A stretch of DNA of 64,000 nucleotides from Hungatella hathewayi (GTDB lineage: Bacteria; Bacillota; Clostridia; Lachnospirales; Lachnospiraceae). The stretch lies in assembly GCA_025149285.1 (NCBI GenBank), contig CP102274.1, forward strand, positions 4,366,001 through 4,430,000. The letters are read 5' to 3'. Below, in pieces: positions 39,268 through 48,587 of the stretch (position 1 is its first letter; each line of letters begins with the position of its first letter). Under the pieces are notes generated by a model, which saw only the letters and a list, made by a program, of their open reading frames with translations, was not told the DNA's origin and did no database searches. The position numbers and the translations under genes were made by a program.

Positions 39268-42200
39268 TTATCGGTACAACACATAATCCTGCATCTCGCG
39301 GATGAAACCGGCTTTTTTCAGCAGTTCACCTGCATGTTCCGGGTACTCCTTTAAGATCAGCCGTTTCTGGTCAGGAAATAAAAGTTTTCTCTGAAAACAG
39401 CGGACAAATTCAGAAAGCACCGCCTCCATTCCTTCCTCCTCAAAAATCCTGAGGACCTTCCCCTGACGCTCCATCACCGCTGCTGCCCTTCCCTGCCGGA
39501 GAGCGGCGGCCGTTCCCGGTATATTCATAAAGCTGCTGCCCTCCGGCTGTTCCAGCACTTTTCCCCAGATCTGGGCCGGATCTGATGCATTCAGCCAGAT
39601 GACCTCGTCTTCCGGCTGTTTTAAAGCAGCCGTCACGCTCTCATACTCCTCTTTCCTGATAAACTGTGCTCCCGACATACCGGATACGAAGTAGCCGCGC
39701 CTCACATTCCCTGTGTACTCCCAGATCCGAAGGACATCCAGGGCCTTTCTCCAGGTCAGTTCCCCTGCCTCTTCCCTGTCTCCGGCTGAAGCGCCTGCAG
39801 ATATCATATAGGCAGATCCGGCACAGGAATCGCAGGATCTGCGGAAGGTTTCCTTACACAGAACGGCTGATTCCTTTAAGAACAGATCCAGCCACTCCTC
39901 CAGGCTCCTCTTCCTGACCGGCCGCACGATATCCCAACGGCCGGCTGACAGCGCCATCACCCGGACGTTCACCCGCTGTCTCGCAGTCGCCTTCTTTACC
40001 TTTTCCCGGTTCTGCCACTGTCTCACCGGCACAAAACTGTCTGCACATACAAGGCCTTTTTCCACCAGCTTAAGAAGCACGTCCCGAGCGCTGTCCTGCT
40101 TCGGAACCTCCGTAAGAAACTTAAGGAAACTGGCTCCCCGCCGCATTAACTCCTGGTACATCAGTTTCTCGTCACCCTCCAGTTCCTCCGAAAGCCCGGT
40201 GAGAGGCGCCTCCCAGTCGATGTCTTCATAGCGGTAAAAAGCCAGTGTCCCATCGGACTTCATCTGCCAGAAATAATCCCCCTGCGCCAGGAGCCTGTCA
40301 AGCATGGCCTCCGTATAATTCTTTACACGGCGGGCAAAAAAGACGGATTCCCAGAATTTAACCGGGTACGGCCTTCCGCAGAGCTGCTCCACCGCCCGCC
40401 TCAGCTGTTCCTCACCAGGTGCGCTTAGAAAGGCTCTTCCTGCCATCAGGGCCGCATAATGTGACGCAGGCTGTGTCACAGCCTCCAGGCGCATTCCCTT
40501 TATTGATGCACGCCTGGCCCTGTCATAGATCTTCGCATGGTAAAAGATCCCCTCGTCCTCCACCACCAGGGATTCTCCGGCCAGCTTTTCCAGGATATGT
40601 TCTGCCAATCCCTCCGGGAAAAAGTAACGCTCCCTCACTGCCTCCGCATTCTGGCCTCCGCGGTAATAGAGCATACGGCGCACAATGTGCATGGCTGCCT
40701 CCTCGTTCCCGTCCAGAAGCGCGTGCTCGTACTCTTCCCGGTGCTCCGCCGCAATCCATATGCCAGGTTCCATATAGGCAACCAGTTCTCTCTCAGCCAG
40801 ATTCTCAAGCCACTCCACCGGCACAGGAAGTTCTCCGGCTATCAAATCGCCCTCCATCATCAAGAGGGAGTGAAGCTGTTCTTCGTCCTCCGGAAGTTTC
40901 TTCCGTTCCTGAAGCCTGGCAAGTTCCTCCGCCTGCGGTTTTATCATGTCTGCTGTCTTCAGTTCCTCGTAAACCGCTTCGCGGATTCCCTGTGTAACCG
41001 GCGAATACTCATACATCTCTGCCGCTTCCGCCTGCCATTGGAACGGAAGCGACATGGGAGAGGGCACATCCACGCAGACCTCCCGGACGGTAATGAGCCC
41101 GGCCCTGATATCACCCAAAATCCGGAGCACTCCGTCAATATCCCACTGATCCTCCAGGCACTCCCGCTTCGTTTCACGTATCAGGGGATGACCCGGCTCG
41201 TGTATCAGGGAGGACAGCATCTCTGTGCTCTTCAGCCTCTGCATCCAGAGAGGCTGGCGTCCATTCCGCTTCATTCCCATCATAAGCGCCCGGGACGCGT
41301 TGTACCGGAATGTCATATTAAACAGAGGGGTCAGGGGAAGCGCTGCTTCCAAAATGCTCCGGGCCTGTTTCTCATCAATCTGAAACAACAGCCCTTCTGG
41401 AAGAACGTCATTCCCATAAGGATACAGAAGGACTCCCTCCTCCTCATCCACACTGCCGATATCAATTCCGCATAATTGCCTGGCCGTATGCTGAAGAAGA
41501 AGCGACAGCGGCGCATTGACCCGTCTTCCAAACAGCGCATGCACCATAACCTGATTACTCCCCGTATGGTCTGTGAACCGTTCCACAACAATCGTCCTGT
41601 CGTCCGGAAGTCCTCCGGTTGCATCGATCTGCCTTCTCAGAAACGAAGCTGCGCTGCAGGCCGCCGCATCGTCCAGCCCCAAACGGTTCAATGCATCTGT
41701 CAAGGCGTCAGGACCGTTCTCCGCGGCCTTCCCCAGCTCCCGGAACAGCCTGCCGAAGGCCAGACTGGTACGAAGAGTCCTGCCTCTCGTCTCTCCCTTC
41801 CAGAATGGTAATCTGGCTCCTTCCGCCGGCACCTGTGTCACTACCACGGTATCCCGGTCCTGGCTGACGATCTTCCATGCAAATGACCCCAGCACAAACT
41901 TATCTCCAATCTGGGATTCATATACAAACTCCTCATCCAGTTCCCCCAGTTTCACCCCGTCTTCCGTTTTCGCCGCATAGAGTCCCTTATCCGGGATCGT
42001 GCCGCCTGCAGCAACCGCCAGCATCCGGCTGTAGGCGTCTCCGTTTACACGCTCATGAATTCTGTCATAGAGAACCCGCGGACGTACCGGAATCTCCCGC
42101 CCGTGTTCGTAATCCCCCGCCAGCATCCGGAGCACACTCTTCACATCCTCCCTTGTCACGTCCCGGAAAGAGTAAGCCCTGCTCAGAATGTCCATCACCT

Positions 42201-43458
42201 CATCCACACGGTACCCGTCGCCTGCCGCCATGGACACCAGATGCTGGGCAAGCACATCGAGGCACATTCTTGGCGGCTTCGTATGCTCCACTCCGCCAAG
42301 TCTGGCGGTCTCAGCCGTCATGCCGCAGTAGACACTCTCCGGTGCCGTCCGCGGATACATGTACATCACGCTGACAGACCCCGGATTATGACCTGCCCGG
42401 CCCAGACGCTGCATCGTGCTGGACACTGTACGGGGACAGCCAATCTGAAGGACCTGGTCAATGTCTCCCACATCGATCCCGAGCTCCATGGAAGATGTCG
42501 CGCAAAGAAGCCGGAGCCGTCCTTCCCGCAGTTCCTGCTCCACCTCCGCCCGCTGTTCCTTGGAAAGACTTCCATGATGAACTCTGGCGAACCCGTCGCC
42601 GCCCAGCAGATTGACGTAATAGGCCAGCTTTTCCGCATACCGCCGCCCTTCCGAAAATGCAATCACACTTTTACAGTCCAGACACTTCTGATAAACCGCC
42701 ATCCCCAGTTCTTCCCAGACCGGATCCTTTCTTCTCCCATTTGCCGGAGTCGTTCCCACCACCTCAATGAAGACCTTCTTTTCCATGGCCGGAGCACAAA
42801 TCACTGCCGGCTCCGGGGACAGATATTCCGCAGACAGTTCCAGCGGCTCAATCGTGGCCGACAAACCGATGCGCTGAAGATTACGGCCGCAAAGCCTGTC
42901 CAGCCTGGCGACGGAGAGCATCAGGTGAGCCCCCCGCTTCGTATCGATCAGTGCGTGAAGCTCGTCGATAATCACTGCCTCAGCCGTTTTCACAACACTC
43001 TGGCCCGACCGTGAAGTCAGCATCAGGTAAAGGGATTCCGGTGTGATTATCAAAATATGGGGCGGATGCTTCACCATACGCTGGCGTTCCTTCTGAGGTG
43101 TATCTCCGGTACGGATCCCGACCGTAATCTCCTGCTGTCCTTCTTCCCTTCCGATCCCATCGAGAGGCCTCCTTAAGTTCTCCCGTATATCCCCCGCCAG
43201 GGACTTTAAAGGCGAAACATAGATCAGATAGAGTTTCTCTTCCAGTCTGCCTTCCCTGGCCAGCGTACTTAGCCGGTCAATAAAAACCAGAAATGCGGAC
43301 AGCGTTTTACCGGTACCCGTGGGGGCGCTGACCAGCACCGGCTTCCCAGCCGCGATCGCCGGCCACGCCTCTTCCTGCACCTTTGTCGCTTTCCCGAACG
43401 TCTCCGCGAACCAGCCGGCTGTGGGCTCCGAAAAAATTTTAAGAACATCCTCTGTCAT
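39268..43458 (-). CDS. Lhr-type ATP-dependent helicase
   Basis: About 1396 residues, the size of long bacterial Lhr. Helicase motifs: VLVSAPTGTGKTLSAFL (I), VIIDELHALIDTKRGAHL (II), GLSATIEPLE (III), then CATSSMELGIDVGDIDQVLQIG and QRLGRAGHNPGSVS (V/VI). Winged-helix, Lhr-specific and a large C-terminal region follow, seen as the DNA-glycosylase/HTH type in other bacteria. It translocates on single-stranded DNA and is linked to repair. ATG 43458 follows GGAGG at five bases; ATG 43470 is also possible. Confidence 0.92.
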   Translation of the reverse strand: MTEDVLKIFSEPTAGWFAETFGKATKVQEEAWPAIAAGKPVLVSAPTGTGKTLSAFLVFIDRLSTLAREGRLEEKLYLIYVSPLKSLAGDIRENLRRPLDGIGREEGQQEITVGIRTGDTPQKERQRMVKHPPHILIITPESLYLMLTSRSGQSVVKTAEAVIIDELHALIDTKRGAHLMLSVARLDRLCGRNLQRIGLSATIEPLELSAEYLSPEPAVICAPAMEKKVFIEVVGTTPANGRRKDPVWEELGMAVYQKCLDCKSVIAFSEGRRYAEKLAYYVNLLGGDGFARVHHGSLSKEQRAEVEQELREGRLRLLCATSSMELGIDVGDIDQVLQIGCPRTVSSTMQRLGRAGHNPGSVSVMYMYPRTAPESVYCGMTAETARLGGVEHTKPPRMCLDVLAQHLVSMAAGDGYRVDEVMDILSRAYSFRDVTREDVKSVLRMLAGDYEHGREIPVRPRVLYDRIHERVNGDAYSRMLAVAAGGTIPDKGLYAAKTEDGVKLGELDEEFVYESQIGDKFVLGSFAWKIVSQDRDTVVVTQVPAEGARLPFWKGETRGRTLRTSLAFGRLFRELGKAAENGPDALTDALNRLGLDDAAACSAASFLRRQIDATGGLPDDRTIVVERFTDHTGSNQVMVHALFGRRVNAPLSLLLQHTARQLCGIDIGSVDEEEGVLLYPYGNDVLPEGLLFQIDEKQARSILEAALPLTPLFNMTFRYNASRALMMGMKRNGRQPLWMQRLKSTEMLSSLIHEPGHPLIRETKRECLEDQWDIDGVLRILGDIRAGLITVREVCVDVPSPMSLPFQWQAEAAEMYEYSPVTQGIREAVYEELKTADMIKPQAEELARLQERKKLPEDEEQLHSLLMMEGDLIAGELPVPVEWLENLAERELVAYMEPGIWIAAEHREEYEHALLDGNEEAAMHIVRRMLYYRGGQNAEAVRERYFFPEGLAEHILEKLAGESLVVEDEGIFYHAKIYDRARRASIKGMRLEAVTQPASHYAALMAGRAFLSAPGEEQLRRAVEQLCGRPYPVKFWESVFFARRVKNYTEAMLDRLLAQGDYFWQMKSDGTLAFYRYEDIDWEAPLTGLSEELEGDEKLMYQELMRRGASFLKFLTEVPKQDSARDVLLKLVEKGLVCADSFVPVRQWQNREKVKKATARQRVNVRVMALSAGRWDIVRPVRKRSLEEWLDLFLKESAVLCKETFRRSCDSCAGSAYMISAGASAGDREEAGELTWRKALDVLRIWEYTGNVRRGYFVSGMSGAQFIRKEEYESVTAALKQPEDEVIWLNASDPAQIWGKVLEQPEGSSFMNIPGTAAALRQGRAAAVMERQGKVLRIFEEEGMEAVLSEFVRCFQRKLLFPDQKRLILKEYPEHAGELLKKAGFIREMQDYVLYR

Positions 43459-43556
43459 CGTAACCTCCATGCAAACCCACCTAAAGACCGGCCGGTTCCA
43501 GTTTTCTTTCCCGCTATTTCACTGCATAAAAATAGTTTTTCTTATCATAACACAAA

Positions 43557-43838
43557 TTACTCCGGATTAACAGGCGCCTTTTTCCAGCGCTTTAACTCCG
43601 GAAAAAACTGTCTCATCATATTCCGCGCCTCTTCCTCACTCATCCCACTGTTCGCTCCCGCCATCATGGGAACACAGCCTTCTATCATCTCTTCCATGGT
43701 ACAATCCGTCGTAAACGCTCCATCTTGAAAGCAGTAATTACAGTAATCCCCGTTCCTGCTTCCGTCTTCATTCGTTCCGTACAGTTCATCCGTCTCTCCC
43801 ATCGGCATACCACAGCTCTGACAATACTTTTCTTCCAT
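43557..43838 (-). CDS. Zinc-ribbon domain protein
   Basis: 93 residues: KYCQSCGMPMGETDELYGTNEDGSRNGDYCNYCFQDGAF, the putative zinc-ribbon family PF12674, then a short helical tail. Cytoplasmic; often found near transcription regulators. Role unknown. Confidence 0.85.
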   Translation of the reverse strand: MEEKYCQSCGMPMGETDELYGTNEDGSRNGDYCNYCFQDGAFTTDCTMEEMIEGCVPMMAGANSGMSEEEARNMMRQFFPELKRWKKAPVNPE

Positions 43839-43944
43839 CTTTTCTTCCTCACTCTTCGTTTATCTCAGACTCTTTCGTCCGGATCTTAATCCTACCACGC
43901 CAAACACGACAGCTGTCTGTCATGATCACGAAGAACATACGGTT

Positions 43945-44796
43945 TTAAAGTGCGTTGGAAATCGTGGAATAGCAGTCCGATTTCAGGAATTCATCCAAAT
44001 ACTCCCGTGCAGCTTTTGTCGTCCGATAGGCAGGAAGGGAAGAAAAGACCATAGACAGGTCATCGATCTCTTCCATCGCTGTCTTACATTCCAGAAGAAA
44101 CTCCGTATTTTCTTTCAGGCTGGTATACTCCGGCTTCTCAGGATTCACTCTGTGAGACGCAATCGCATAGGAAACCCGTTTTCCGCAGGAACAGACCCCT
44201 TTACCGCTTAAACCGCAGTATTCTTCAAGAAATCCTGCCATCTTTTTCCTGATTCTGGACAGCCTCTGCCGGTAGGCCTCCGGAGAAAGATCCAGGATTT
44301 CGGCCGCCAGACGGCTGTCCACCCGAAACATGGTTCCCAGTATATAGATACAGCGGCTGTCAGCGTCCAGGCACTGAAGCATCACATTGGTACAGGAAAG
44401 CTTTAATTCCTGCTCCAGCAGGTTTCTGTCCACTCCCATCGTTAAATCCGGTATATCCTTTTCTTTTCCACTTACAATATCCTCGCCATAGTATTCAAAG
44501 CTCAGCGGCTGCCGGGCAAACATACTCTTTCTATAATTTTTCAGATGATTCACCGCAATGCGGAATACCCATGTGGAAAACGCGCTCTCCCCACGGAAGG
44601 AGGCCAAGTTGGTCATCACCCGGATCAGTATTTCCTGTGACGCATCCTCCGCGTCCTGAATGGTTCCCAGCATACGGAGGGAGAGATTAAAAACTAAATC
44701 CTGTACTTCGGTAAGCAGCTGCTCCAAAGCCTCTTGATCCCCCTCCACAGCCCTGCTTACCAGCATTTCTGTATCCTCTCGTTTCTTCTCGTCCAT
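43945..44796 (-). CDS. ECF sigma factor with C-terminal extension
   Basis: 283 residues. Region 2 (LVFNLSLRMLGTIQDAEDASQEILIRVMTNLASFRGESAFSTWVFRIAVNHLKNY) and region 4 (DSRLAAEILDLSPEAYRQRLSRIRKKMAGFLEEYCG) are clear. After residue ~190 comes a ~90-residue extension with CSCGKR, probably a zinc site. That could act as a built-in sensor or anti-sigma region, since no separate anti-sigma gene is adjacent. Located between the zinc-ribbon gene and the riboflavin transporter, on the opposite strand to the latter. Confidence 0.88.
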   Translation of the reverse strand: MDEKKREDTEMLVSRAVEGDQEALEQLLTEVQDLVFNLSLRMLGTIQDAEDASQEILIRVMTNLASFRGESAFSTWVFRIAVNHLKNYRKSMFARQPLSFEYYGEDIVSGKEKDIPDLTMGVDRNLLEQELKLSCTNVMLQCLDADSRCIYILGTMFRVDSRLAAEILDLSPEAYRQRLSRIRKKMAGFLEEYCGLSGKGVCSCGKRVSYAIASHRVNPEKPEYTSLKENTEFLLECKTAMEEIDDLSMVFSSLPAYRTTKAAREYLDEFLKSDCYSTISNAL

Positions 44797-44918
44797 GTTT
44801 TTTCCTCTCTTTCATTTTACATGTAATCGCGCCCCCATACAACGGCGCCCCTATTCTATTAGACAACGCAATTTCGAATTTGTGACAGAAAAGTTCTAAA
44901 AATAAAAACAGAAAGTTC

Positions 44919-44947
44919 TTGAAAGCGCTGTATTTCTGTGCTATCAT
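44919..44947 (+). promoter_or_regulatory. Promoter of the FMN riboswitch-ribU unit
   Basis: TTGAAA (44919-44924), 17 bases, TATCAT (44942-44947), about 20 bases before the aptamer. Confidence 0.75.
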
Positions 44948-44968
44948 ACAGATACAAATAAATATAAG

Positions 44969-45082
44969 TTCTTCGGGGCGGGGTGTAATTCCCCACCGGC
45001 GGTATAGTCCGCGACCCACTGTCACAGTGGCTGATCTGGTGTAATTCCGGAACCGACAGTATAGTCTGGATGAGAGAAGAAA
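44969..45082 (+). ncRNA. FMN riboswitch (RFN element)
   Basis: The classical order TTCTTCGGGGCGGGGTG-AATTCCCCACCGGCGG, AGTCCGCGACCC, a P-stem CACTGTCACAGTG, a GGTG.AATTCCGGAACCGAC segment and AGTCTGGATGAGAGAAGAAA is present in full. It precedes ribU and a strong terminator, so FMN should cause early termination. Confidence 0.97.
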
Positions 45083-45130
45083 TTGTGTGACAGGCAGCAG
45101 TGCCTGACACGGTTTGATGTAAATCATGAC

Positions 45131-45160
45131 GCCCCAGATTATAAATCTGGGGCTTTTTAT
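45131..45160 (+). terminator. Riboswitch-controlled terminator
   Basis: GCCCCAGATT/AATCTGGGGC, ten perfect pairs with a three-base loop, followed by TTTTTATT. It is the off-state terminator of the FMN riboswitch. Confidence 0.92.
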
Positions 45161-45258
45161 TCTTTAATTTTATATCAGCCAGTCATCCACACTGCAGAAA
45201 GCCGCATGATTCCTCTTAAAGATGAACTTACAAAACCAAACTTCAGGAGGATCCAACA

Positions 45259-45891
45259 ATGAAAGAAAACAAACTGATGTCAACAAAAAACGTGGTATTA
45301 ATGGGCATGTTCGGTGCTCTCGCCGGCGTCCTGATGATCTTTGAAATACCGCTGCCATTCATCGCGCCCAGCTTCTACGGACTGGATTTAAGCGAAGTTC
45401 CGATCCTGGTCGGGACCTTTGCTCTGGGACCGGTTGCCGGTGCTGTGATGGAGATCGTCAAGATCCTGGTAAAATTAGTATTAAAACCAACCAGTACCGG
45501 ATTTGTAGGCGAATTTGCCAATCTGGCAGTGGGCTGCTCCCTGATACTGCCGGCAGGAATCCTTTACCGTTTCAACAAGACAAAGAAGGGAGCCGTACTG
45601 GGCATGGCCGCAGGTACTGTCATGATGGCAGTGGTTGGCGTTGTGATCAATGCACTTATCATGATACCGTTTTACTCCAATTTAATGCCGCTGGAGACAA
45701 TTATTCAGGCTGGCGCAGCCATTAATCCTGCCATCAGCAATGTGTGGACATTTGCCATCATCTGTGTCGGACCGTTCAATATTATAAAGGGAGTCACTGT
45801 ATCCCTGATCACGGCACTTGTATACAAAAGAATCAGCGTCATCATCCATAGTGCCGGAAGGTCTGAGCGCAGGACTCAGGCACGGACGTAA
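45259..45891 (+). CDS. ribU: Riboflavin ECF transporter substrate-binding subunit
   Basis: 210 residues with six membrane helices. LIFEIPLPF.., then YGLDLSEVPILVGTFALGPVAGAVMEIVKILVKLVLKPTSTGFVGEFANLAVGCSL is the RibU hallmark. It binds riboflavin and works with the shared EcfA/A'/T module encoded elsewhere. GGAGGATCCAACA precedes the ATG. The riboswitch upstream confirms the substrate. Confidence 0.96.
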   Translation: MKENKLMSTKNVVLMGMFGALAGVLMIFEIPLPFIAPSFYGLDLSEVPILVGTFALGPVAGAVMEIVKILVKLVLKPTSTGFVGEFANLAVGCSLILPAGILYRFNKTKKGAVLGMAAGTVMMAVVGVVINALIMIPFYSNLMPLETIIQAGAAINPAISNVWTFAIICVGPFNIIKGVTVSLITALVYKRISVIIHSAGRSERRTQART

Positions 45892-45938
45892 CTCTGAAAC
45901 CTTTTACCGTTAAGCCAAACACCCGGAGGGAGTCAAAA

Positions 45939-45977
45939 GGACCGCATCCGATATACAATTCAGATGCGGCCCTTTTT
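45939..45977 (+). terminator. Terminator after ribU
   Basis: GGACCGCATC pairs with GATGCGGCCC, followed by TTTTTATT. On the other strand the stem is followed by CCTTTTG, so it may also serve the convergent lipoprotein gene. Confidence 0.82.
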
Positions 45978-47376
45978 ATTCCCGGGGCTCCACTATGAAA
46001 TCCGCATAGAGCTCTCTTCTGCTTCCGCCAAGGGGACGCACCCCCTTGATGATCCGGTATCTGCCGGACTCCAGTTCATCATACAGACGTTCCAGATCTA
46101 CCGGAAGAGCCTTATAGGAACCGGAACTCACCTGATAGGTAATGCTGTTCCAGATCACCTCCGGATTCACCGGCACTTCCGTCATCTCCACTCCGTCAAT
46201 TCTCATAAGCTTCATCTCATCCCCAAACAAAACCGGGGATCCGGACTGATTATTAATCTCCAGAATCAGCTTCTTCTCAAACGGCTCATCCTCTGACCGT
46301 TTCAAATCCAGGAATAAATCACTTTCCGGCTTAAACACCGGGTCTGCCTCCACAGCCGCAGGATCTTCTCCAACAAAAGAAGCATCCGTGGACAGGATAA
46401 AGCCGTATTCCGCCCGGCTTCCGTCATCCCATACGAGCTCCAGCTTAAAACCTCTCAGAATACCGCCCGTCATATAAGCTGACATGTCCGAGCTCAGCAT
46501 CGCATTTACATTAGTCGGGAGACAGAACTTCATCTCATGGTTATCATACTCCAGTTCCGTTGTGATAACCGTCTTCTCATCATAACGCGGACTTCCATCT
46601 TCCTTCAGGATATAATCGGAAAGAATTGCCTCATCGGGCTGCTTATCCCCGGTCAGCTCTATGGTAATCCAGCGCCCGAGCGGCACATAGGGAATCTCCC
46701 GTTCATCTTTCGCAAGGACTGTAAATGGTTCCGGGCCGCAGGCCGCCGTACTGACTGTATCGCCGTCATCTCCCGGCTCATTCCACAGGATTACCCCCGA
46801 GGCACTGGGAATCTCCCGGCTCTTCCTCTCATGGCTTACTCTGATCTGAGGAAGCGGATCGCCCTTCACTACCTTAAAGAAATACTGGTAATGGGAGTAA
46901 TTCTTCTCATCTCCCTGTGAAAATTCCAGCTGCACATAATAGTCTTTTCCATTCACAGGAATCAGAATATCGGAAGGATTCATCACCTTTCCGCTGTCCA
47001 CCGTGTCGAACCCCATACTGTAGATGATGTAATCAATGGGATTATCACCATTCCCCTTCACCTTAATCTTAAAGTCATCTGCATAGAAAACCTCCGGCAT
47101 ATGGTACTCCCCAACCGATTCCTTCACGATCTTCTCCGGGGTGAGCCAGAGGCCGCAGGCTGCTGTCTCCTGTTCATTTCCATCTTTATCTCTCTCTGTT
47201 ATCAAATCATTCGTCCAGTTCTCCAAAGGCACATAACTGATGCCGTTGGATACCACCGTCACTTCCCGTTCCTCTAATGGCTGTTCCTCAAGCTTCTCAG
47301 CGGTCTCCTTCGTACATCCGGCCAGCATAACGGCCAGAACCAGTATTGTAAAAATCTTTCGGAAATATCCTGTCAT
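45976..47376 (-). CDS. Lipoprotein of unknown function
   Basis: 466 residues with a lipoprotein signal (YFRKIFTILVLAVMLAGC; lipidated Cys about residue 20). The body consists of repeated strand-rich units, two of which begin with similar text (SYVPLENWTNDLITERD and PYVPLGRWITIELTGDKQPDE), and a C-terminal Ig-like piece (SGSYKALPVDLERLYDELESGRYRIIKGV). The last part resembles the Ig-like module of several Firmicute surface proteins. ATG 47376 follows AGGGGG; the longer frame is not supported. Outer face of the membrane; role unknown. Confidence 0.75.
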   Translation of the reverse strand: MTGYFRKIFTILVLAVMLAGCTKETAEKLEEQPLEEREVTVVSNGISYVPLENWTNDLITERDKDGNEQETAACGLWLTPEKIVKESVGEYHMPEVFYADDFKIKVKGNGDNPIDYIIYSMGFDTVDSGKVMNPSDILIPVNGKDYYVQLEFSQGDEKNYSHYQYFFKVVKGDPLPQIRVSHERKSREIPSASGVILWNEPGDDGDTVSTAACGPEPFTVLAKDEREIPYVPLGRWITIELTGDKQPDEAILSDYILKEDGSPRYDEKTVITTELEYDNHEMKFCLPTNVNAMLSSDMSAYMTGGILRGFKLELVWDDGSRAEYGFILSTDASFVGEDPAAVEADPVFKPESDLFLDLKRSEDEPFEKKLILEINNQSGSPVLFGDEMKLMRIDGVEMTEVPVNPEVIWNSITYQVSSGSYKALPVDLERLYDELESGRYRIIKGVRPLGGSRRELYADFIVEPRE

Positions 47377-47469
47377 CCGTATTCCCCCTGCCGCAATCTG
47401 ATTTCCCCATTCTCCTTTTATCATACCATAAGAAAAGAGGAATTTCTTTGCGATAACCTGACGATTTCA

Positions 47470-48435
47470 TTAATATACAAATCCATACCAGCGTTTCAGA
47501 CTTCCCTCGTCAAATACATACTCAGGTGTCACAAGAGGATATTCCAATTCGGAAGCATAGTACCACGGGTCACTCTCGTGAAGGGGATTTTTTATGATCT
47601 GAAACTCCTGGGCAGGCATATATCCCTGGGCCAGAAGGAAACAGCGGCTGCCGTCTCTGTTCTGGGCCACATCGGCTACCATGACACAGTGGCCCGGACT
47701 GCCGCCCTTGATAAACATGTCTCCGGCCTGAATATCGCTTACATTTACCGGAACCGTCTCCCCGTCTAAGGAGAGTGTGCCGGCATAGATCATCACTGTT
47801 CTTAAGTATTTTAAAAACGTCTCATAGGAATCATCAGCAGCGGCTTTTGCAACCCAGGACGTCTCATTTCCGTCTACCATCAGCCGCTTTCCTGCTTTCC
47901 AGGCCGGATAATCCATTAAAAATCCGTTGGTCAAATGAAACGCAATTTTATCGTAATCCCCCATCTTCCAGAAATATTCCGAATAGATACGAATCACGCT
48001 GTCGGCGCACTGCTGTAAGTCTCCGTCAATTAAAGGCATGGAAAACACAGCCGCGTGAGCGCTCTGGTTTCGCTTCCCGCTGCCATCGTACAGAAGAACA
48101 GGACTCTGATCCGGCTTCATTACGTACCGTCTTAAGTACCCCTGAAAACTCCCCATTTCCCTGGGAATTCTCGTATACCCTTCCGGTGTATAAAAACGTT
48201 CCTCCAGAGTTTTGCCTTCCGGGTTAATCAGAGAGTCCCTCTTTTCAGATGGTTTATCCGGCACCTCATCATCACCGGTCAGATAGATGATCTCCTCCTC
48301 TGCCTGCGGCGCCGACGCAGCCGGAACCATTTCACCAGCGTAGGTGATGTTCCCGCCTCCCGTTCTGCATCCCGCCGACAGAACCGCCAATATTAAACTG
48401 CCGCATAATACCGTATATCTGATGGTTCCTCTCAT
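47470..48435 (-). CDS. DUF4846 lipoprotein
   Basis: 321 residues with a lipoprotein signal ending SAGC. The domain begins at EERFYTPEGYTRIPREMGSFQGYLRRYVMKPDQSPVLLYDG and contains SPGHCVMVADVAQNRDGSRCFLLAQGYMPAQEFQIIKNP, the DUF4846 pattern with conserved His, Gln and Cys residues. It may be a papain-like or amidase-type surface enzyme, but no activity is known. AAAGGA precedes the ATG at 48435. The neighbouring lipoprotein gene reads the same way. Confidence 0.85.
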   Translation of the reverse strand: MRGTIRYTVLCGSLILAVLSAGCRTGGGNITYAGEMVPAASAPQAEEEIIYLTGDDEVPDKPSEKRDSLINPEGKTLEERFYTPEGYTRIPREMGSFQGYLRRYVMKPDQSPVLLYDGSGKRNQSAHAAVFSMPLIDGDLQQCADSVIRIYSEYFWKMGDYDKIAFHLTNGFLMDYPAWKAGKRLMVDGNETSWVAKAAADDSYETFLKYLRTVMIYAGTLSLDGETVPVNVSDIQAGDMFIKGGSPGHCVMVADVAQNRDGSRCFLLAQGYMPAQEFQIIKNPLHESDPWYYASELEYPLVTPEYVFDEGSLKRWYGFVY

Positions 48436-48587
48436 ACTATTCCTTTCCATCGTGCACCCTGAACTGTCCGTTCCCGCAGGGATCCCCGCTTCGTTTTTAT
48501 TGTAACATAAGTCGTCTGCGATTACTACATGGTTTCACTCCGAGTTCACCCGCCGCTGCCTTTTAGTTACAATTCCCCCGGGGGACC

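Noticed and set aside
42055..43014. 319-residue plus-strand frame
   Set aside because: Antisense to the Lhr helicase core.
44687..45127. 146-residue minus-strand frame over the FMN riboswitch
   Set aside because: The sequence is fully explained by the riboswitch and the sigma-factor leader.
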